Notes: a model not told the origin generated them from the letters alone. DNA of 64,000 bases from Siphonodentalium dalli (GCA_032622095.1 CP136069.1:49832760-49896759), one strand, 5' to 3'. Positions 43,301-57,599 are shown, numbered from the stretch's first letter. Numbers and translations are program-made.

Positions 43301-45660
43301 TTGGGTATGTTTTGTCAATGAACTTCTCCCACAATACCATTCAATAATAAATGGGTGATTTTTGTTTAATATTTTCTGTAAAATTAAAAATATCATGTAT
43401 TGGTTGAAATTGCATTCATGAAATATGACACCAAAATAGTCATGCATTTAAATATAAAAGGACGAACGCACTACCCCTTGATTTGCCTTAATACTACCGA
43501 ACGAGTAGGGTACTGGTAATATCACATCTTTGAATGTCGTCGGAGCCGATTAAACGCACTATTTCAAATATACACTTAAATTGGCCACTTGTTAATTCCA
43601 CGCGCACGTTGTCGGTATTCTACTTTGGCCGTAATTAACGTTATCAATTTGTCTAATTACGCAATTTATTGTACTGTACTTCACTAAAATAAATTAAATT
43701 TTGACGCGCCCATTTTGTATAAATCGTCCGATCACGTGGCTGTCACGTGAGGTCCTATATTAAAAGAAGAATTCCGATGCCGAACATACAATAGGCAAAG
43801 CTTGGCATATTTACGCATTGTCAACTTAATGGACAGGTAGTTCTGCTGAACCCCATTGCGTTTCCGGCCGTTGAATGAACACGACGTGCCGACAATAAGC
43901 TCCTTCTTCGATAGGTTTCCGAATATCATCTGGAGTTGCCCCAGTCTGGGTGAACGTCGACTCTATATATTCAATGTTGTAATGAATATTTAGGTATGAG
44001 TTTACTCAGACTGGAGTTGCCCTTACATTTCGGAATTTGTATTAAATTATTTATGCGGCATATTTCGGATTTTGCGGAGAATTATACATTGAATGGCAGA
44101 TTAGTGCGAGTGGTATAGGCATGATCGGAGATTTGGCGATCTTGTAGTTTGAGGTAGCTGGTAATACTGAAGATCGAAGGACTACAATTACATGTAAATC
44201 ACTATCTTAGTTTAGGTTTTATCGTTAGGGGTGCTACAACATACCACCCGGGAACGGAATTAGATTCGAGAAATTTTTACAGTTGAAAATTCAATGCCCA
44301 TTCGTGAAACGACATGCCTGGAATTCTGGAATTTGAAGTTATACACCCCCCTCACCCCTACCCGAGTGACGAGGCTCTATATATATAGGCATTTCCCTTC
44401 TGTCATGTTCTAGCAATCAATAAGAGCGATATTATACTTGAAAACCGTTGTCTATAGATAGGTACGTGCATACATTATGGTATCATACATTTGTACATGC
44501 AAGCCATATAAAATGAAATCGTCCACAGTAAAATAACATTTCATAAAATTGGATATTGATCGTCCGTTATTACAATAATGGATCGTTGTTTGTAAAATAA
44601 TGTATGATCTCGACAATATCCATCCATTATCCAATAAACTGGATAGGATTTTAACTCTAAATCAGTACTACAGCTCCATAACGCACTGCATTGCGAAATA
44701 TCGCTGATTGGACGGGCGATGAACCCACATGCAATTGTCGCATTGCATTGACATTTTATGTTTCTTCCAAAGACAGGATGCCAGTTCGGTCGGATTTTAT
44801 CCCTTATTTTGTATCACACTGAAAACTAATATAACTAAAGATTAGTCAAACTTTAACCCAGCATTTAGCCAACCGAATTCGTGCATAGAGCTGGTAACTA
44901 AACTAGATGGGTTAGAGAAAAGTAACCATTTGGGTTATGGTAACCAAACTTTGTAACCAAACATTGGGTTTGGAGTAATTAAACATGGGGTTAGATAAAT
45001 CCTATGTCAATATATAACTCTATTTATTCTAATTTGTTCTGAGATTCTGGTAATTAATTAAGATGTCACAAATATAAAAATCCTTAACGTTTGAATAGGG
45101 GAGAGATATTTAATTAAACCAGACTTCGAACCTAGTATGTAATGTAAATTTCGAAACGAGGTGTAACATATAATGACTTCATTTTCGGGAATAAATTAAC
45201 AACATAGAAAAGAATACTTGTACCAAATACACACGCAAAACTAGAACTATATAATTCCGACAAAACAGATGCCTTCAGTGTGTATTTATTTGAGTTAGAT
45301 ACTAACAAAGAGAAGAAAACAATTATGACAAAGAGAGCTCACATCCAGCAAATCTTTATCAAGGGGCGCAACTGAAAACCAGTAATTATTAACTAAACTA
45401 AATAACCCAAAACCCTAACCCAACAATTAAACCCAACCTCTGAATTTGACCCAAACATTAACCCAACTTTAGAATACTCAACAATGTTGACTAAATTTTA
45501 TTTTGAGTACATGTTTCCATAATAAACGATAAACGTATACTGTCTTCTTGATAATAATAATCGACATCTGGAACCAATTTTTCATTAGAATGAGGTGTAT
45601 TAATGTATAACAAAGTTTGCGAAAATTATTCGTAGTATTGACCCCTGGCCATTAAATATA
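43301..45660. other. Unassigned AT-rich DNA
   Basis: I found no gene or clear transposon end. About 44,850-44,990 and 45,390-45,480 contain scattered GGGTTA/TAACCC pieces at irregular spacing, not a telomeric array. Confidence 0.45.
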
Positions 45661-45664
45661 CGGA

Positions 45665-46010
45665 CGGCGTTGGTGCCAATGGCGGTGGGTATGCTCCGTC
45701 AAAAACCGGAAGAATAGTAAAATATAGAGAGACTTTGTTCTATAACAATCCGAAATATGGCATAACAGTATGTTATTGTCAAATGTTTTTCCTTTGTTAT
45801 GTAAACAAAAGCAAAAAAACGTTACAGAACCTGGCTTTTGTTTAGATCCGGATATGGTAAACATCAAGAGCGTTATTTGTTACTGTTTTCCTGATATGGA
45901 AATAATAAAGAGCGTTTATATCATTTGTGTGTGATTAACCAATATAATTACGCTGTGTTCTATAAATAGAAGCAAAACTTCTGTAACACGAGCAGGCTCT
46001 TGTTTACGTA
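45665..46010 (+). repeat. Dispersed repeat family, copy 2
   Basis: Aligns with 7,695-8,045 in the same orientation, including GGAAATAATAAAGAGCGTTT at about 45,898. Copies diverge by substitutions and short indels. Confidence 0.7.
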
Positions 46011-46734
46011 CACCATCGTACGGCTTGACGACAATATAATATAGGTATGCAGCCGAGGTGATGAACATGTGACCCCATTCAGAGGTGGTTATAATATTAA
46101 TTATATGAGGTAGGATGTGTGTCACCACCAACAGTATGTCAACTGATATTAACACAATCATATGCAACACAACAGACTAGTGGTTGCATTATTTTAATGC
46201 GGACATTTGCTTGTATACACCTGAATATACCCAAATACAGGCATACAAGTAAAAATCCAAGATGGCCGCGATCTCCATAGGGTGTGCAAAACGGCTACAC
46301 GTGGTTCAAACATATGTCTACTCAAGTGTGCAGTTTGAACACATTATTCCCAAACGATACACGAGATACACCCACAATTATGTATACGTGTACATCATGC
46401 TTGGCACTGAGGCGTTCGTCTGTGGTGGTGCGTGGCATCAACAAACTATATATTTTGTTCAATCACTAAATGCAAGCGAATATACGAAAGTCACCTGACC
46501 ATTGGTTATCCCGTGCACATTATGGTGTATCTAACGTGCATGCAACCCATAGTAATCAAACTATTTACAAGGTAAATACTCACAGATTAGAAATGTAATA
46601 TACAGTACTCCCAAGACGAAGCAGCCCCATCCCGCTCATCGCGGCGATCGGTCCACTGAAAATCACCGGGACTCGCCGCAAATCGCCGATATCTAAACGC
46701 AGCGACGTCGCCGCGATTTTGAGTGGAAAAGATG
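46011..46734. other. Unassigned spacer with a CpG-rich patch
   Basis: 46,640-46,725 is rich in CGCCGCGAT-type sequence; similar pieces lie at 59,435-59,490. No gene is supported. Confidence 0.4.
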
Positions 46735-49700
46735 ACTATGACTATGATTTTTTATGACTATGATTATTTATTCATAACTCATTGATATAACATATAAAAT
46801 TATCTATACAGTGTAATATTATAACATTCAATGAGCTATCGGGGACAGCATAACCAGAGGGTTGTCTACCTGCCGTCCCCGTTGAAAAGTAATATAACTA
46901 TACATGTTATAATAATTTGATTTGATCTAGGTTTTGTCTTGTTAAATCTAAACATTGGTATATAAACGTCTGTTTTTTATAATTAATAGTAGAATTCATT
47001 GGTAATTCACCGTTCATCGCTCAGTTTGTGGTGTGATATATAAAGTACAAACATGTTGAATATGAATATGTGGATGAGGCCAGCGGAGAACCTTGATAAT
47101 TGTTTATCCAATGGGTCGAATAAGGCAGCGAATAAGGCAATCGAATAAGGCATTCGCATAATACATTCCTGGGTTTCCTGCGATGGGGAGATGATGAACA
47201 TGTATTATTTATCCTTCTCTCTTATTATACATACAACGTCAGTTATCGATAAACGAATACTATACTACTTATTACACATCGTTGCAATCAGGGCAATTGT
47301 TGTATGTACATTTGGGATTCAGTTGATATGAAGATAGAATATTTCGAGAGTAATCATTTTTGAACATTGTTCGTGTTGGAAGACGCTTTAGTTTGTCCTC
47401 CAGGGAATTCCACATCTTTGGAAGATAGTGTTCTGGTAAGTTTTCCGAGAAGACACTTTTCGGAGTCCCAGATATGAGCATACCATCTTGTCGCGTGTCA
47501 TTTTGAGAAATTGTGAAGAAATTTTCAAAAGAATTTGGCAACTGGTCGTGAAACCAATCACGCACTAGGAGATTTGAATGCAGAGAATAGATATCATTGA
47601 ATTTCAGAATGTCATTAGTTTTAAATAGCGGATGTGTGTCACTATTATATTGTTTCTTGTTTATTTTGCGCATTGATTTTTTCTGAAGTTTGAATACTCT
47701 ATCACTTTTATTCGAATTTCCCCATATATGTATAGCATACACCAAGGGACTGTGAACTATAACGATTTGAGTGCTTCGCGTGGTAAGAAGTGCTTAATTT
47801 TATTCAGACTATAGTTTGCACACATGATTTATATGTTGATGAAATTTCAAATTTTCATCTAATTTCACACCTAAATATGTTAACGATTGTTCGTATCTGG
47901 TGTTACCAACCTGTATAATTTCGGTGTTGTTGATCCTAAGTGATACATTATCACCCCTATGCGAGTTGTACATAGGATGAAAGAGAATATATTTACATTT
48001 TGAAGGATTGATTTGTATATAATTTGCACAACACCATTCAAAGAATGTTGCTATTTCGGTATTCATATACGCTTCTAATTCGTGTGTTTTATTACCAAAT
48101 GTACATAGGGTTGTGTCGTCAGCAAATGAAAGTAGTGATAGGGTGGTTGTATCTTTCATATCGTTAACGTAGATTAGAAAAAGAAGAGGTCCTATAATTA
48201 ACCCCTGGGGCACTCCACATCTTACATCTATAATTTCAGACAGTGTAATTTTAAAGCATACACATTGTTGTCTATTAACTAAAAGCTACGAAACCAGTCG
48301 TTTGTAAGACCTATAATCCCATAGTGAGATAGTTTAGATAAAAGTATTTCATGATTTATAGAGTCGAATGCTTTCGAGAAATCAACGAATAATGCTAATG
48401 TCGAATCTCTAGATATTTGATCATTATTTTGTGCAATTGAACTTAGGAGTTGAATTATTGGATGGTAGGTTGGGTGTTTGCTACGAAAACCATACTGGTG
48501 TTCGTACAGTATATCGTTGTCGCTACGAAAGTCTCTAAGTCTGATGGCCATTATTTTTTCCATAATTTTGGAAAATATAGGAAGTATACTTATCGGTTGA
48601 TAATTATTGAAATTAAGAGTTATCGCCCTTTTTGAAGACTGGAATAACTTTCGCCAGTTTCATGTCATCAGCGATTTACTCTTTCTAATAACTTTATTAT
48701 ATATATTGCAGAATATTTTATATTTGTTTATGTTTAGATCGGTAGGATTTTTAGTTTCGTTCTATGTAGTTTGTTTTTTGTATGTGAAGACGTTAAGACT
48801 CCAGAAGTGATCCATGGATTTTGTTTTATGAATCTTTTTGGGATATGAGTATTAGTTACTGGGAAGGCTATATGGAATGCATCGGTATACATTGTAATAA
48901 ATCTGTTGTATGATTCGTTTGGATATTGACAATTGTATACATCGTCAAATGATGGTGTGGTAAGAATTTGTTTGAACAAGTTGTTTTTTGAAAAAATGTT
49001 GTCTGTTAGAGTATAGCTGAGAATTCAGTTGTTCTAGGTCTGGTAATAGATGGTAAAAAGCCTTCTGGGAACATTGTATCGACGAATTTTTCAGTTTTAT
49101 TATGTGTGACGAACTTCAATAAATCAATATTGAAATCACCGAATAAATAGCATTTTTTGTGCTCGTTGTTTACGATACCTAATATGTTTTCAATCGATGA
49201 TTGGAACGCGTCTAAGTTAGCTAAAGGCGCGGTATTTGGTCTGTAGATGTAACCGATGATGTAGGAATTATTTTTTTCGGGAAATATTTCCAGGAACAGA
49301 GATTCAAATATGTGCGCATTAAAAATTGTGAGATCGTCTCTAAATTGTCATTAACATAAACTGTTACCGTCGCCGGTCTCTGTTCTTGTCTTATATAGGA
49401 GAGGGTGGTAACCTTCTAAAGAGACATCTAGACTATTTGTATGTATTTTGAATACTTCTGTTAGTCCTATTATATCGAACATGTTCTTTTCTTGTTGCAG
49501 TTCACAGAGGAAGCTATTGATTTTATCCCAATTAGCAATTTTATCCCAGTTAGCAAATTTTATCCCAGTTAGCAAATTTATCCCAGTTAGCAATTTATCC
49601 CAGTTAGCAATTGAGATTTAAGATATTTGGCCCTTTGGTGTTAGTGTGTTCATATTTGGTATTAAATTCTGAAGGAGATAGATATTGACAATTTTGATCA

Positions 49701-49985
49701 TGGAGGTCAAATGGTGAGTTGGGAGATATTTCGTCTGGATCATTGGTATTGTAACGTGGTCCGGGTTCTTGTAATTACTTCTGGATAGCGTGGATAATTC
49801 TCTTTGCCCCAAACCTCAACGTTACAGGAAATGTATCTGTGGATTCTTGGATCTTGCTTCTTGAATAATCTGTTGTCTGTTCTTTACTGTTTGAGTATGT
49901 GTCTTGGCTTGATATCCCTATGTGAAGCCTCGAATCCCTAGCTAATAGGACTATCAATGTGTGAGCCCACATAGTATCTTTAAGT
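46735..49985 (-). pseudogene. Nearly full-length but frameshifted LINE (CR1/Jockey group)
   Basis: Read on the minus strand from 49,985: an N-terminal segment; endonuclease remnants with FDIIGLTE (about 49,470); linker and fingers with EHQYGFRSKHP (about 48,500); motif A LFVDFSKAFDSINHEIL (48,400-48,350); motif B PQGLIIGPLLFLIYVNDM (about 48,210-48,155); catalytic box SFADDTTL (about 48,120); SLTYLGVKLDENLKF (about 47,880); and a C-terminal YNNCPDCNDV stop at 47,272. The 3' untranslated part ends near 46,735 in a short (ATGACTATG) tail. Main frames are 48,563-48,279, 48,213-47,809 and 47,745-47,272; the breaks make it inactive. Confidence 0.88.
49535..49612 (-). repeat. Five tandem ~18-bp units inside the LINE ORF
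   Basis: TTTATCCCAGTTAGCAAA-type units repeat five times. On the coding strand they give repeated ANWDKI-like peptides just before the endonuclease segment, partly out of frame. It is a local expansion in the element. Confidence 0.8.
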
Positions 49986-50375
49986 GACCACAGACAACCC
50001 GTTACAAACCAATATGATTTATTAGATCAATATCCAAGATTCCACAGAATGATTCACATAAGAATGAAGATATGTTATCACCAAAGCTCTCTTGGGTCTC
50101 TTTCAGGTGAGTATGAGCTAAAATGCCCGTAAAATAACTGTATCTTTCTGATTCTCAAACGGCCAAAGTATGACCAACAGCCAGCTAAATGGCATAAATC
50201 AATCAATTAGGCAATTAGCCAATTGATAACCAACAGCCAAAGACAGGGGTGGCACTCCGAAATCCCCGAAAGTCTTGACAAAATGCCCTCAATGGGTCTT
50301 TAAAAGTCAGGTAAAATACTGACACTAGTTCCGTGTTGACTGTCTACGAAGACTAATTCCGTTGGAGTGCACACG
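49986..50375. other. Unassigned spacer
   Basis: No feature is supported here. Confidence 0.4.
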
Positions 50376-50525
50376 AGATCGGGTCGGGTTTGTTTATATA
50401 GCAATACGACCCTTTCCCATGATGCACCGCAAATGCGACCCTAAAAGCGACCCGCTGAGAATGCGACCCTATAAACACGACCCAGCGAGACGTAACCCAA
50501 TAACACGACCCAGCGAGACGTTTGA
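50376..50525 (+). repeat. Hairpin-containing dispersed repeat, copy 2, with GCGACCC repeats
   Basis: GGGTCG...CGACCC flank a TTTATATA loop, followed by TTTCCCATGATGCACCGC, as in copy 1. Several (A)CGACCC and CCAGCGAGACGT units follow. Confidence 0.6.
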
Positions 50526-52330
50526 ATCTGCCGGGGTAACATGAGTGACATGCGATGGGCGGAACTTAAAGAGTGTCCGCCAATCGCGTAAGGAATAGAT
50601 CAATAGTGAAGAAATATCACAATAGATTGCCGATAAAAATACGTTAATATGCCAAACATTTAGTGATAATTGAATAATAACTGGATGAATATGAATATTA
50701 TGAACTTGATTTGCTGGAATATTAGATGTTACATGTATATGACAATCAATGATGATTAAAGTGTAATTTGATGCGATGAAATTGGAGTGAAATGACACAA
50801 ATTATGTGCATATATAAACTACGGAATCGGAAACGAAATAGAAGTGTTTCCGATGAGGAAATGTGCATCACAAATTATTACAGCCAATTAATCTAACAAT
50901 GCCTAATATTATAAAACAATACAAATGACATTTTACCAGAGGGGTACATCGTAGCTATGCTACAGTATGTTTTAGAAGTTCCTCATATAGTGTAGACAAA
51001 TCCATGGCTGGGTTCTCCTTGACCTCATCAAGGCTTATTCTATGTGATACCATAATTAAAAGTTAAACATGTCACAATGAAAGCATAACTGAGCGATGAA
51101 CTGAGCAAATAAACAAACAAATGAATAACAATTAAATAACAATGAACAAGACTAATCACGTGGCATGTATGGTGTGCATGTATACGTTGGCGTATGTTAG
51201 GTTAACCGCTGGCTAATTGTGTTCTGTAAAGCCTATATATATGAAGCTCTTTGAATATTCAAGTTTCTATTTTCGAAGAAAGATAACTCAATTGATCTGA
51301 TACTAACACACAGGTGTGTTCAATGCTGTGGTGGATGCAGTATTCATATAATTGTAATCTATTGCCTATGATATTTGCTAATTAGTAAATTATGTCATAT
51401 CTCGATGAGTGTTATCTGGTTGATGTAGGCATTAGTGTGATCTTGAATAGTCATGCTTTCTGATGATTTTATTTAGGAAAATTCTGCATCAGATAAGAAT
51501 CAACTATATATCTATATTAATTACGTCGGAACTCAATTTATACAACATCATTTACGCTATGTTTCATATAGTACGGCACATATATACTATATTTAGCGCA
51601 TTTGAGACATATATATACAGTACGGGTGAATTGCACTTGCCATATACCCATCTCTCTCGCCGAGTGGTAGTGATTATTTAACAAATTTACTATAATTACT
51701 ATAATGGTTTCACAATTTTCACCAGTAATTGGACATAACATGCAATGATTTGAACGAATTATTTCCACGGACATACCTAAGACCAGACGACCAGTCCAAA
51801 CTAAGTCATATGTACTCCCATAATTTGTTACATAGCGGGGGGGGGTATGACATTCAGTTAATGTCAATCATGTTTTCAAATTAAGTGATACTGAATTACG
51901 ATACGAATCGTCATAACATATTACATAACGGTCGAGTGGAGTGAGCGCGTACGAATCTATACCATTTGTCCTGGTGGGGGTGTATATTCCCCTTTAACTG
52001 AAGTGATAAAAAGTCACTGCTAGTATAAAAATATATTCGATGCCGTCATAGCCGATCGATAACGTGCCAAATTCCTTCGTTCATTGTCCCGTGCGCGCTC
52101 ACTGCAGATTGGCAAGCGTAATCGGCACGGAAGTATAGGTCGTCTCGATTGAGTAATCGTAGTATTGAACGTGGATGCATAGTAAACTGGAAAAAAAGGT
52201 ATGTTTACAACTACTACGTCAATACACAAGCTGTATATAATACATAACCTGTTATTTTATTTCATAAATTAACCTACCTCATATGGCTCAGATTATATCA
52301 CTTTAACGCTTCACCTCAACTCGCATCGTT
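50526..52330. other. Unassigned AT-rich DNA
   Basis: I see no supported gene, RNA or mobile element. A 10-base G run lies near 51,836. Confidence 0.45.
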
Positions 52331-52400
52331 CCGTTTCCGGTGTGGCTTTTTGTAATTACCCACTTATGTGACGTCACACCGGAATACCCCAGCCTACATC
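52331..52400. promoter_or_regulatory. CRE and ETS-type motifs
   Basis: TTTCCGG (52,334), TGACGTCA (52,369-52,376) and CCGGAA (52,379-52,384) are close together. No convincing exon is seen on either side, so the promoter call is weak. Another TGACGTCA is at 53,258. Confidence 0.3.
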
Positions 52401-55400
52401 AATTTATTAACTTTGCGCCCTCGAAGCAACATCGTTTCTAATCGTTCGTCTATATTATGACGGACTCTGTTCACATTATAAGCCTCTGGCTTGGTGAACG
52501 AAACTTTATATGAAAATTATACAGTTTTTGTATGCCTCGTAATTTGGCCAGAATATGGCCTCATTTGACAAGAGTTTTTTGTCTTTGTCCGCGGGAAAAA
52601 TGGTGGAAAATTCGCAGTGCAGTATAGCTTATTTTGGCTCAAGCACCTCGTAGATCAAGATTCAAGATGAAGATAAAGGAACAGAAAGTCCTCAGTGCTA
52701 GTGCCAGTACGGTATAGACTAGACACGGGCTCTTTCTCGGGCTGTCAGCTCAGCAGAATCATTCCCTTGAAATATCTTAACAGAGAAATGGGACAGTCCA
52801 CTTTGTTAGTGCCTCTGGGCCAAGACATATAGGACTTCGTCGAGTTTACACTCTGACGGTAATTGTGTCTGATGTAGAATCAGAACGGTCAAATCGTGGC
52901 GAAAAACCGACGTTAGAGCGAGTCTCGGCGAGACGTTTATGATGCAATAGTATCCCTGAAAACTCTGACAGAGAGATTTTGATACGTGTACTGACGAAAA
53001 GGCCGGAGAAGAACGAAACATTCAAACAATACAATGACAATTCGTATTCAAACTCCAACAAAATCTGTATCAGCTCCTGATTTCGTATCAGAACGCTCTA
53101 TCACAGCGAAAAGAAGAGCGATACTATACAATCGATCTATATATTCCTCATAAATATAATATGAGAGAATTTGATATTGAAATTACGTGTGCTAGCTTCT
53201 GTGTAGATATCTAGAAATATTCAACACAGAAAAGCATCAGGCGCAGCTCTCAGCGCATGACGTCACTTGTTTATTTATAGGTTCGGAGCCGAACTATTAC
53301 TGAACTGAATTACGAACATATATAGCCTATAGAGATATATAGCTAATCTTGGCTTATCATTACTGAGGAAAGTCAGTCGCTACTTACATGTACGTCTGGA
53401 GCGAACTGGCCCCACAGTTTTATATTTTTACCAGCTGTCTTTTCCTGTGTCAAAGGACGCAGAATAGTTCTTAAATATTCCTTTATTAGCTGAGATAATG
53501 TTCTTGAAAGTGAATTGCCAATAACATGCTTCGAAGCAATTATACTTGCCGAGAGAAACATAAGAAAATATACACTCGGTGTATCTTCGCTGACGAAGGC
53601 CAGCTTTGATTATTGGGCAACTATATTATAGTATATTAAAAAATGACGTTTTTCAACTTCAAGGTTCAAATATACATTCACAGCCGTATAACAGTCTGCT
53701 ATTTTTGTTGCTAGACAGCAGTATATGACCAGTATATATGAGCTAGCTACGAGGCATGTACCTATACGCTGCTTACTTATAGAGTCTTAGATCAATGACG
53801 AAAACTCTTAATCGTGAGGCATGGTTATATATAGACCAAGATACGCGGAAAACTCACATTAGAGATATACCTTCTCTATCGACACAATGTCATGACTAAT
53901 TCGGTCGCCGGGGGGGGGGCTGCATTTCGCCATAGTTTTAGTGAGATGTTAGTAATTATTGACCTTAACAGACACTTGCATGTCTGCATTATCCGAATAC
54001 CAATGTTACCATTGGCCGTAACCAATCCTCGGTGACGTCTTCGGACCTGAGATGCGTTGAACAAAAAAACTTCGGCAAGACTTAGCGCCGGTAATTCAGA
54101 TTCCCGTTATTGCAAAACAATAGGGATATCAGGGATAACATTAGCAAGACCGGGCGTCACCCAAAGGACAATGAAATATATTGGTACCGGTATACATCGT
54201 TATCAGAACGTGTGTACTTACAAGACACAATCCCAGTAAGCTGTAACTGTTTACAAGGCGCAATATAAATGCGCGGACATTGTCAATGACCGACACTAAA
54301 TCGTATCCAAGAGCAGGAACGAAACATATCGCTGCCGCTTCGTCTCCCATTTCAACTTTTTAACACATCGTTTTAAAAAGCAAATATGATCGAAATATGA
54401 GAGTCATTCATCTGATGAGCTATATGTTGACAACAGCCAATCATCGATAGGCCAACTGCGGCACAATAATAGACGTTCCCCGACGGAAATGAAACTTTCG
54501 TTTCGTCTCCCATTCCAATTTTGGGAAAACGAAAACAGCCATTTTCGGTTTCGTTTTTATATAAGAACTTGACATATACGCAGACAACGAATAACTTCCT
54601 TCGTATTGAATTATGTACATTATATATAGTTCATGGAGTTAATTACTGTGTCCATGACATCGAATATTTAACAGTTGCCATTTTTGGAATGGCCGACATG
54701 TGTTAAGAGATAAATTCCAGTTTATCTGTACAGAGTATCAGCTGTACCATTTTCTCCAAAACACATGCAGAGTTGATGTCTAGGACTATGCGTTTACGTG
54801 GGCGATGGCTTATAAGTTATAGTGAACCAGTCTTGCACACAATTGTTATCATGTGATATAAATATTTTGATTCAAACATTAAACAAATCTATGTTTTCAT
54901 CATGGATTGGAAATTAAAAATCTTCCGATGACTTGCATGGAGCAATGGCTTATATTGACAACCCAATTTTGGCCAGAAATAGGCATGCATAGCAGTTCCA
55001 ACTGATGAATTAATGAAATGCCCCTTTCAATAACATTAAGGTGAAACTGAACTCTAACTATAGTAGGCCTACGGCATTGCAGGATATTCCAACAATAGAC
55101 AGTTTGGTGCCTTACACGAAGACAATTCTCTATAAAGGCTAATGATTATTTTCCCTTTACTAGAACAATGGTAGTAAATAATGAATATCAATTGTTCATA
55201 CATAACACATTTCATGCCAGTTCTATAAAGCACGGTAAGAATTGTGTCTTCATTCAGCGAGACAAGACCGAGAAAGGCCGCATATTTTGTCCTATGTTCC
55301 CTGAGATAATAAGGTGTTATTGATATGCAAGCCAGTCAGATTATGGTGCTTATTTCAACAATCTACATTCTCTGGGTCTATGGGTCATGGAGAAAACCAA

Positions 55401-56130
55401 AAAAGTGCATATATGTAAACAATTTGGAAATAAGATAAAAACATAAACAAATATATATTGGCCCAGTACTAACGGGTCACAATATATTAATACGGTCTGA
55501 CTGTGGTCTACCTAGTGGTCCAGTATATCAACATGACACTTCACATGAAAACTCCAGTTGGGATCACCAACAAGATCATCCCCCAGCAGAGGCTCTGACC
55601 TTGGACTGGGAGAACATGTTTGCATATTTATGCATTTCCTCCCATAGCATTACAAGTTCTGACACAAATGCAAACTAATAATAATTCAATGTCAACTTAT
55701 CCGAATAGCCACAGTTTTGGGCCGAAGCTGGAACTCTTGAATATGTTTTATTTCTCATATGAAATGCATTTACAGGATATTGACAAGAATAGATATGTAT
55801 ATACAAACACATGCATATGTAAAATAAATATGTAGTGACATATAGACATAGACTAGTATACATTCCAATTATATGACTTCTTCACAAAAAAAGGCAAGAA
55901 AGAAGCGTACCAAATAAATTTAGAATATTATTGGCAGTATCTGACAAGGGGACATGGTACTAGTACACAACATGGCTATGGTGTGCACATAAGTCTTAAT
56001 TCAGCCATTGTAGTGGCATGAAAATTTACCCTCTCAAGACAGCACCCATGTTCTCTCTTTAATATTTATACCATTACAATCTGCAGTATTAAATCATAGC
56101 ATATATATACCTCTACTCTGCCATCAGTAG
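52401..56130. other. Unassigned AT-rich DNA
   Basis: 3.7 kb without a recognised gene or transposon boundary. Repeated small pieces (TTCGTCTCCCATT at about 54,341 and 54,503) suggest decayed repeats. Confidence 0.45.
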
Positions 56131-56131
56131 T

Positions 56132-57284
56132 GGGCAAACCAGTGTTCGCGCTGGACCGAAAAAAACTTTAGCCAAATGTTTAGCCAAATGAAAATTTTAT
56201 TAGCCAAATGAAAAAAACTTTAGCCAAATGTTTTTTGGCCAAATTAAAAAAAACTTTGGTCAAATTAAATCATCGTTTTCTGGTCGGTTCACAATTAATG
56301 ACTAAAACGTAAAATCTAACAGACACAGGTAAAATACACAATAATTTAAATAATTTTGATGAACTATAAGTATTTTTATATATATTATTTATTAAAAATT
56401 TATTAATCTTTATGTGAGAGTGATTTGGGGGGGGGGGGGGGTAACCCGGGATTGTCCTTCTTAGTGTCATTATTTTTTGGTTTTATATCAATATCAACAT
56501 TTAAGTGACATCTGGAAACTAATAACTTAATATTGTTACGCCATTATCGAATTACAATCTGTCATAAAAGCATGCATAGTATTTTGACTGTATCGGTATT
56601 GACGACAAATAGCCACAAAATATCTGTCGTGATTCACATTTGGCTGATTAAGCTATTGTCTTACACTTGGTGCTCATAAACCTAGATCGTCATAAATACA
56701 ATGTCATCATAAACATGCATTGTGCATGCACGCCGTGAGTGACCAGACAGACAATGGCCTGAATGGGGGATTAGGGGATTAAATGTAAAAACTAATAATG
56801 GCCTTTTGCTGCTTCGTGCAGAGTGACGTAATCTTTCTCCAGATTAAAACAGCCTGTTACGAACAAATTGCTTATATACCGGCGTCAATGCACTTTACAA
56901 AACATTGCTTTCTTCACATTGTCATAATTCAACCACGGTCGGTTTAATGTCCATGCGTCTTTGAATGTCCGTCTTGTGAAAACTAAAGATGATTGCATAT
57001 CACTTTGTAATCGCTTAGTTGATAGAGTTGATCGGGTTTCCCTTTGTACGATATTTCATAAGTACGAAAATAATGAAATACTTTCGTCACCTAACTTCGT
57101 CTTGAATGTCGATCTATTGAGCGCTTTTATTAATTAGCTTTCTGACTCCATGCTTTCAGTCTCCATTTGGGTTCAAAAAAAGTTTAGCCAAAAGTTTAGC
57201 CAAATGAAATTTTTATTAGCCAAATTCGAAAAATATTAGCCATTGGCTAATTTGGCTACCGACAGCGCGAACACTGGGGCAAAC
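56132..57284. mobile_element. 1.14-kb non-autonomous hAT element
   Basis: Element 56,140-57,276 starts CAGTGTTCGCGCTG and ends with the inverse (CAGCGCGAACACTG). It is flanked by the 8-bp duplication GGGCAAAC at 56,132-56,139 and 57,277-57,284. End sequence and duplication length are hallmarks of hAT transposons. Subterminal clusters of TTTAGCCAAATG lie at 56,165-56,260 and 57,178-57,255, as expected of transposase binding sites. The inside has no transposase; a G12 run sits at about 56,430. Confidence 0.9.
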
Positions 57285-57595
57285 CCGTGTGGCAACAGCC
57301 AGTCATACTCAAAATGATTAAAGGTGTATTCAATTAAAGCTTATTCCAGCAAGGAATATGCCAACATTATTGAGATTGTTAGAACAAGTTGAACAACACC
57401 CATTTGAACATGTCACATGAAAAACAATTCCTTCTGACAGCTTTTCTCATTTTTGCATTGATGTGAAGATTTTCAATCTTCGTCCAAAGATCAGATACAT
57501 GTATCTTGGCTAAAAGACATATCAGTGGTATAAGACATATCAGACATGGGTTGTCAAAAAAACAGGAAATATTGTCCCATGTAATCCCAGCTATA
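57285..57595. other. Unassigned spacer
   Basis: No feature is supported here. Confidence 0.4.
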
Positions 57596-57599
57596 ACTG

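Noticed and set aside
44850-45480. Interstitial telomeric repeats (TAACCC-like)
   Set aside because: The pieces are irregularly spaced, mixed in orientation and not a tandem TTAGGG array.
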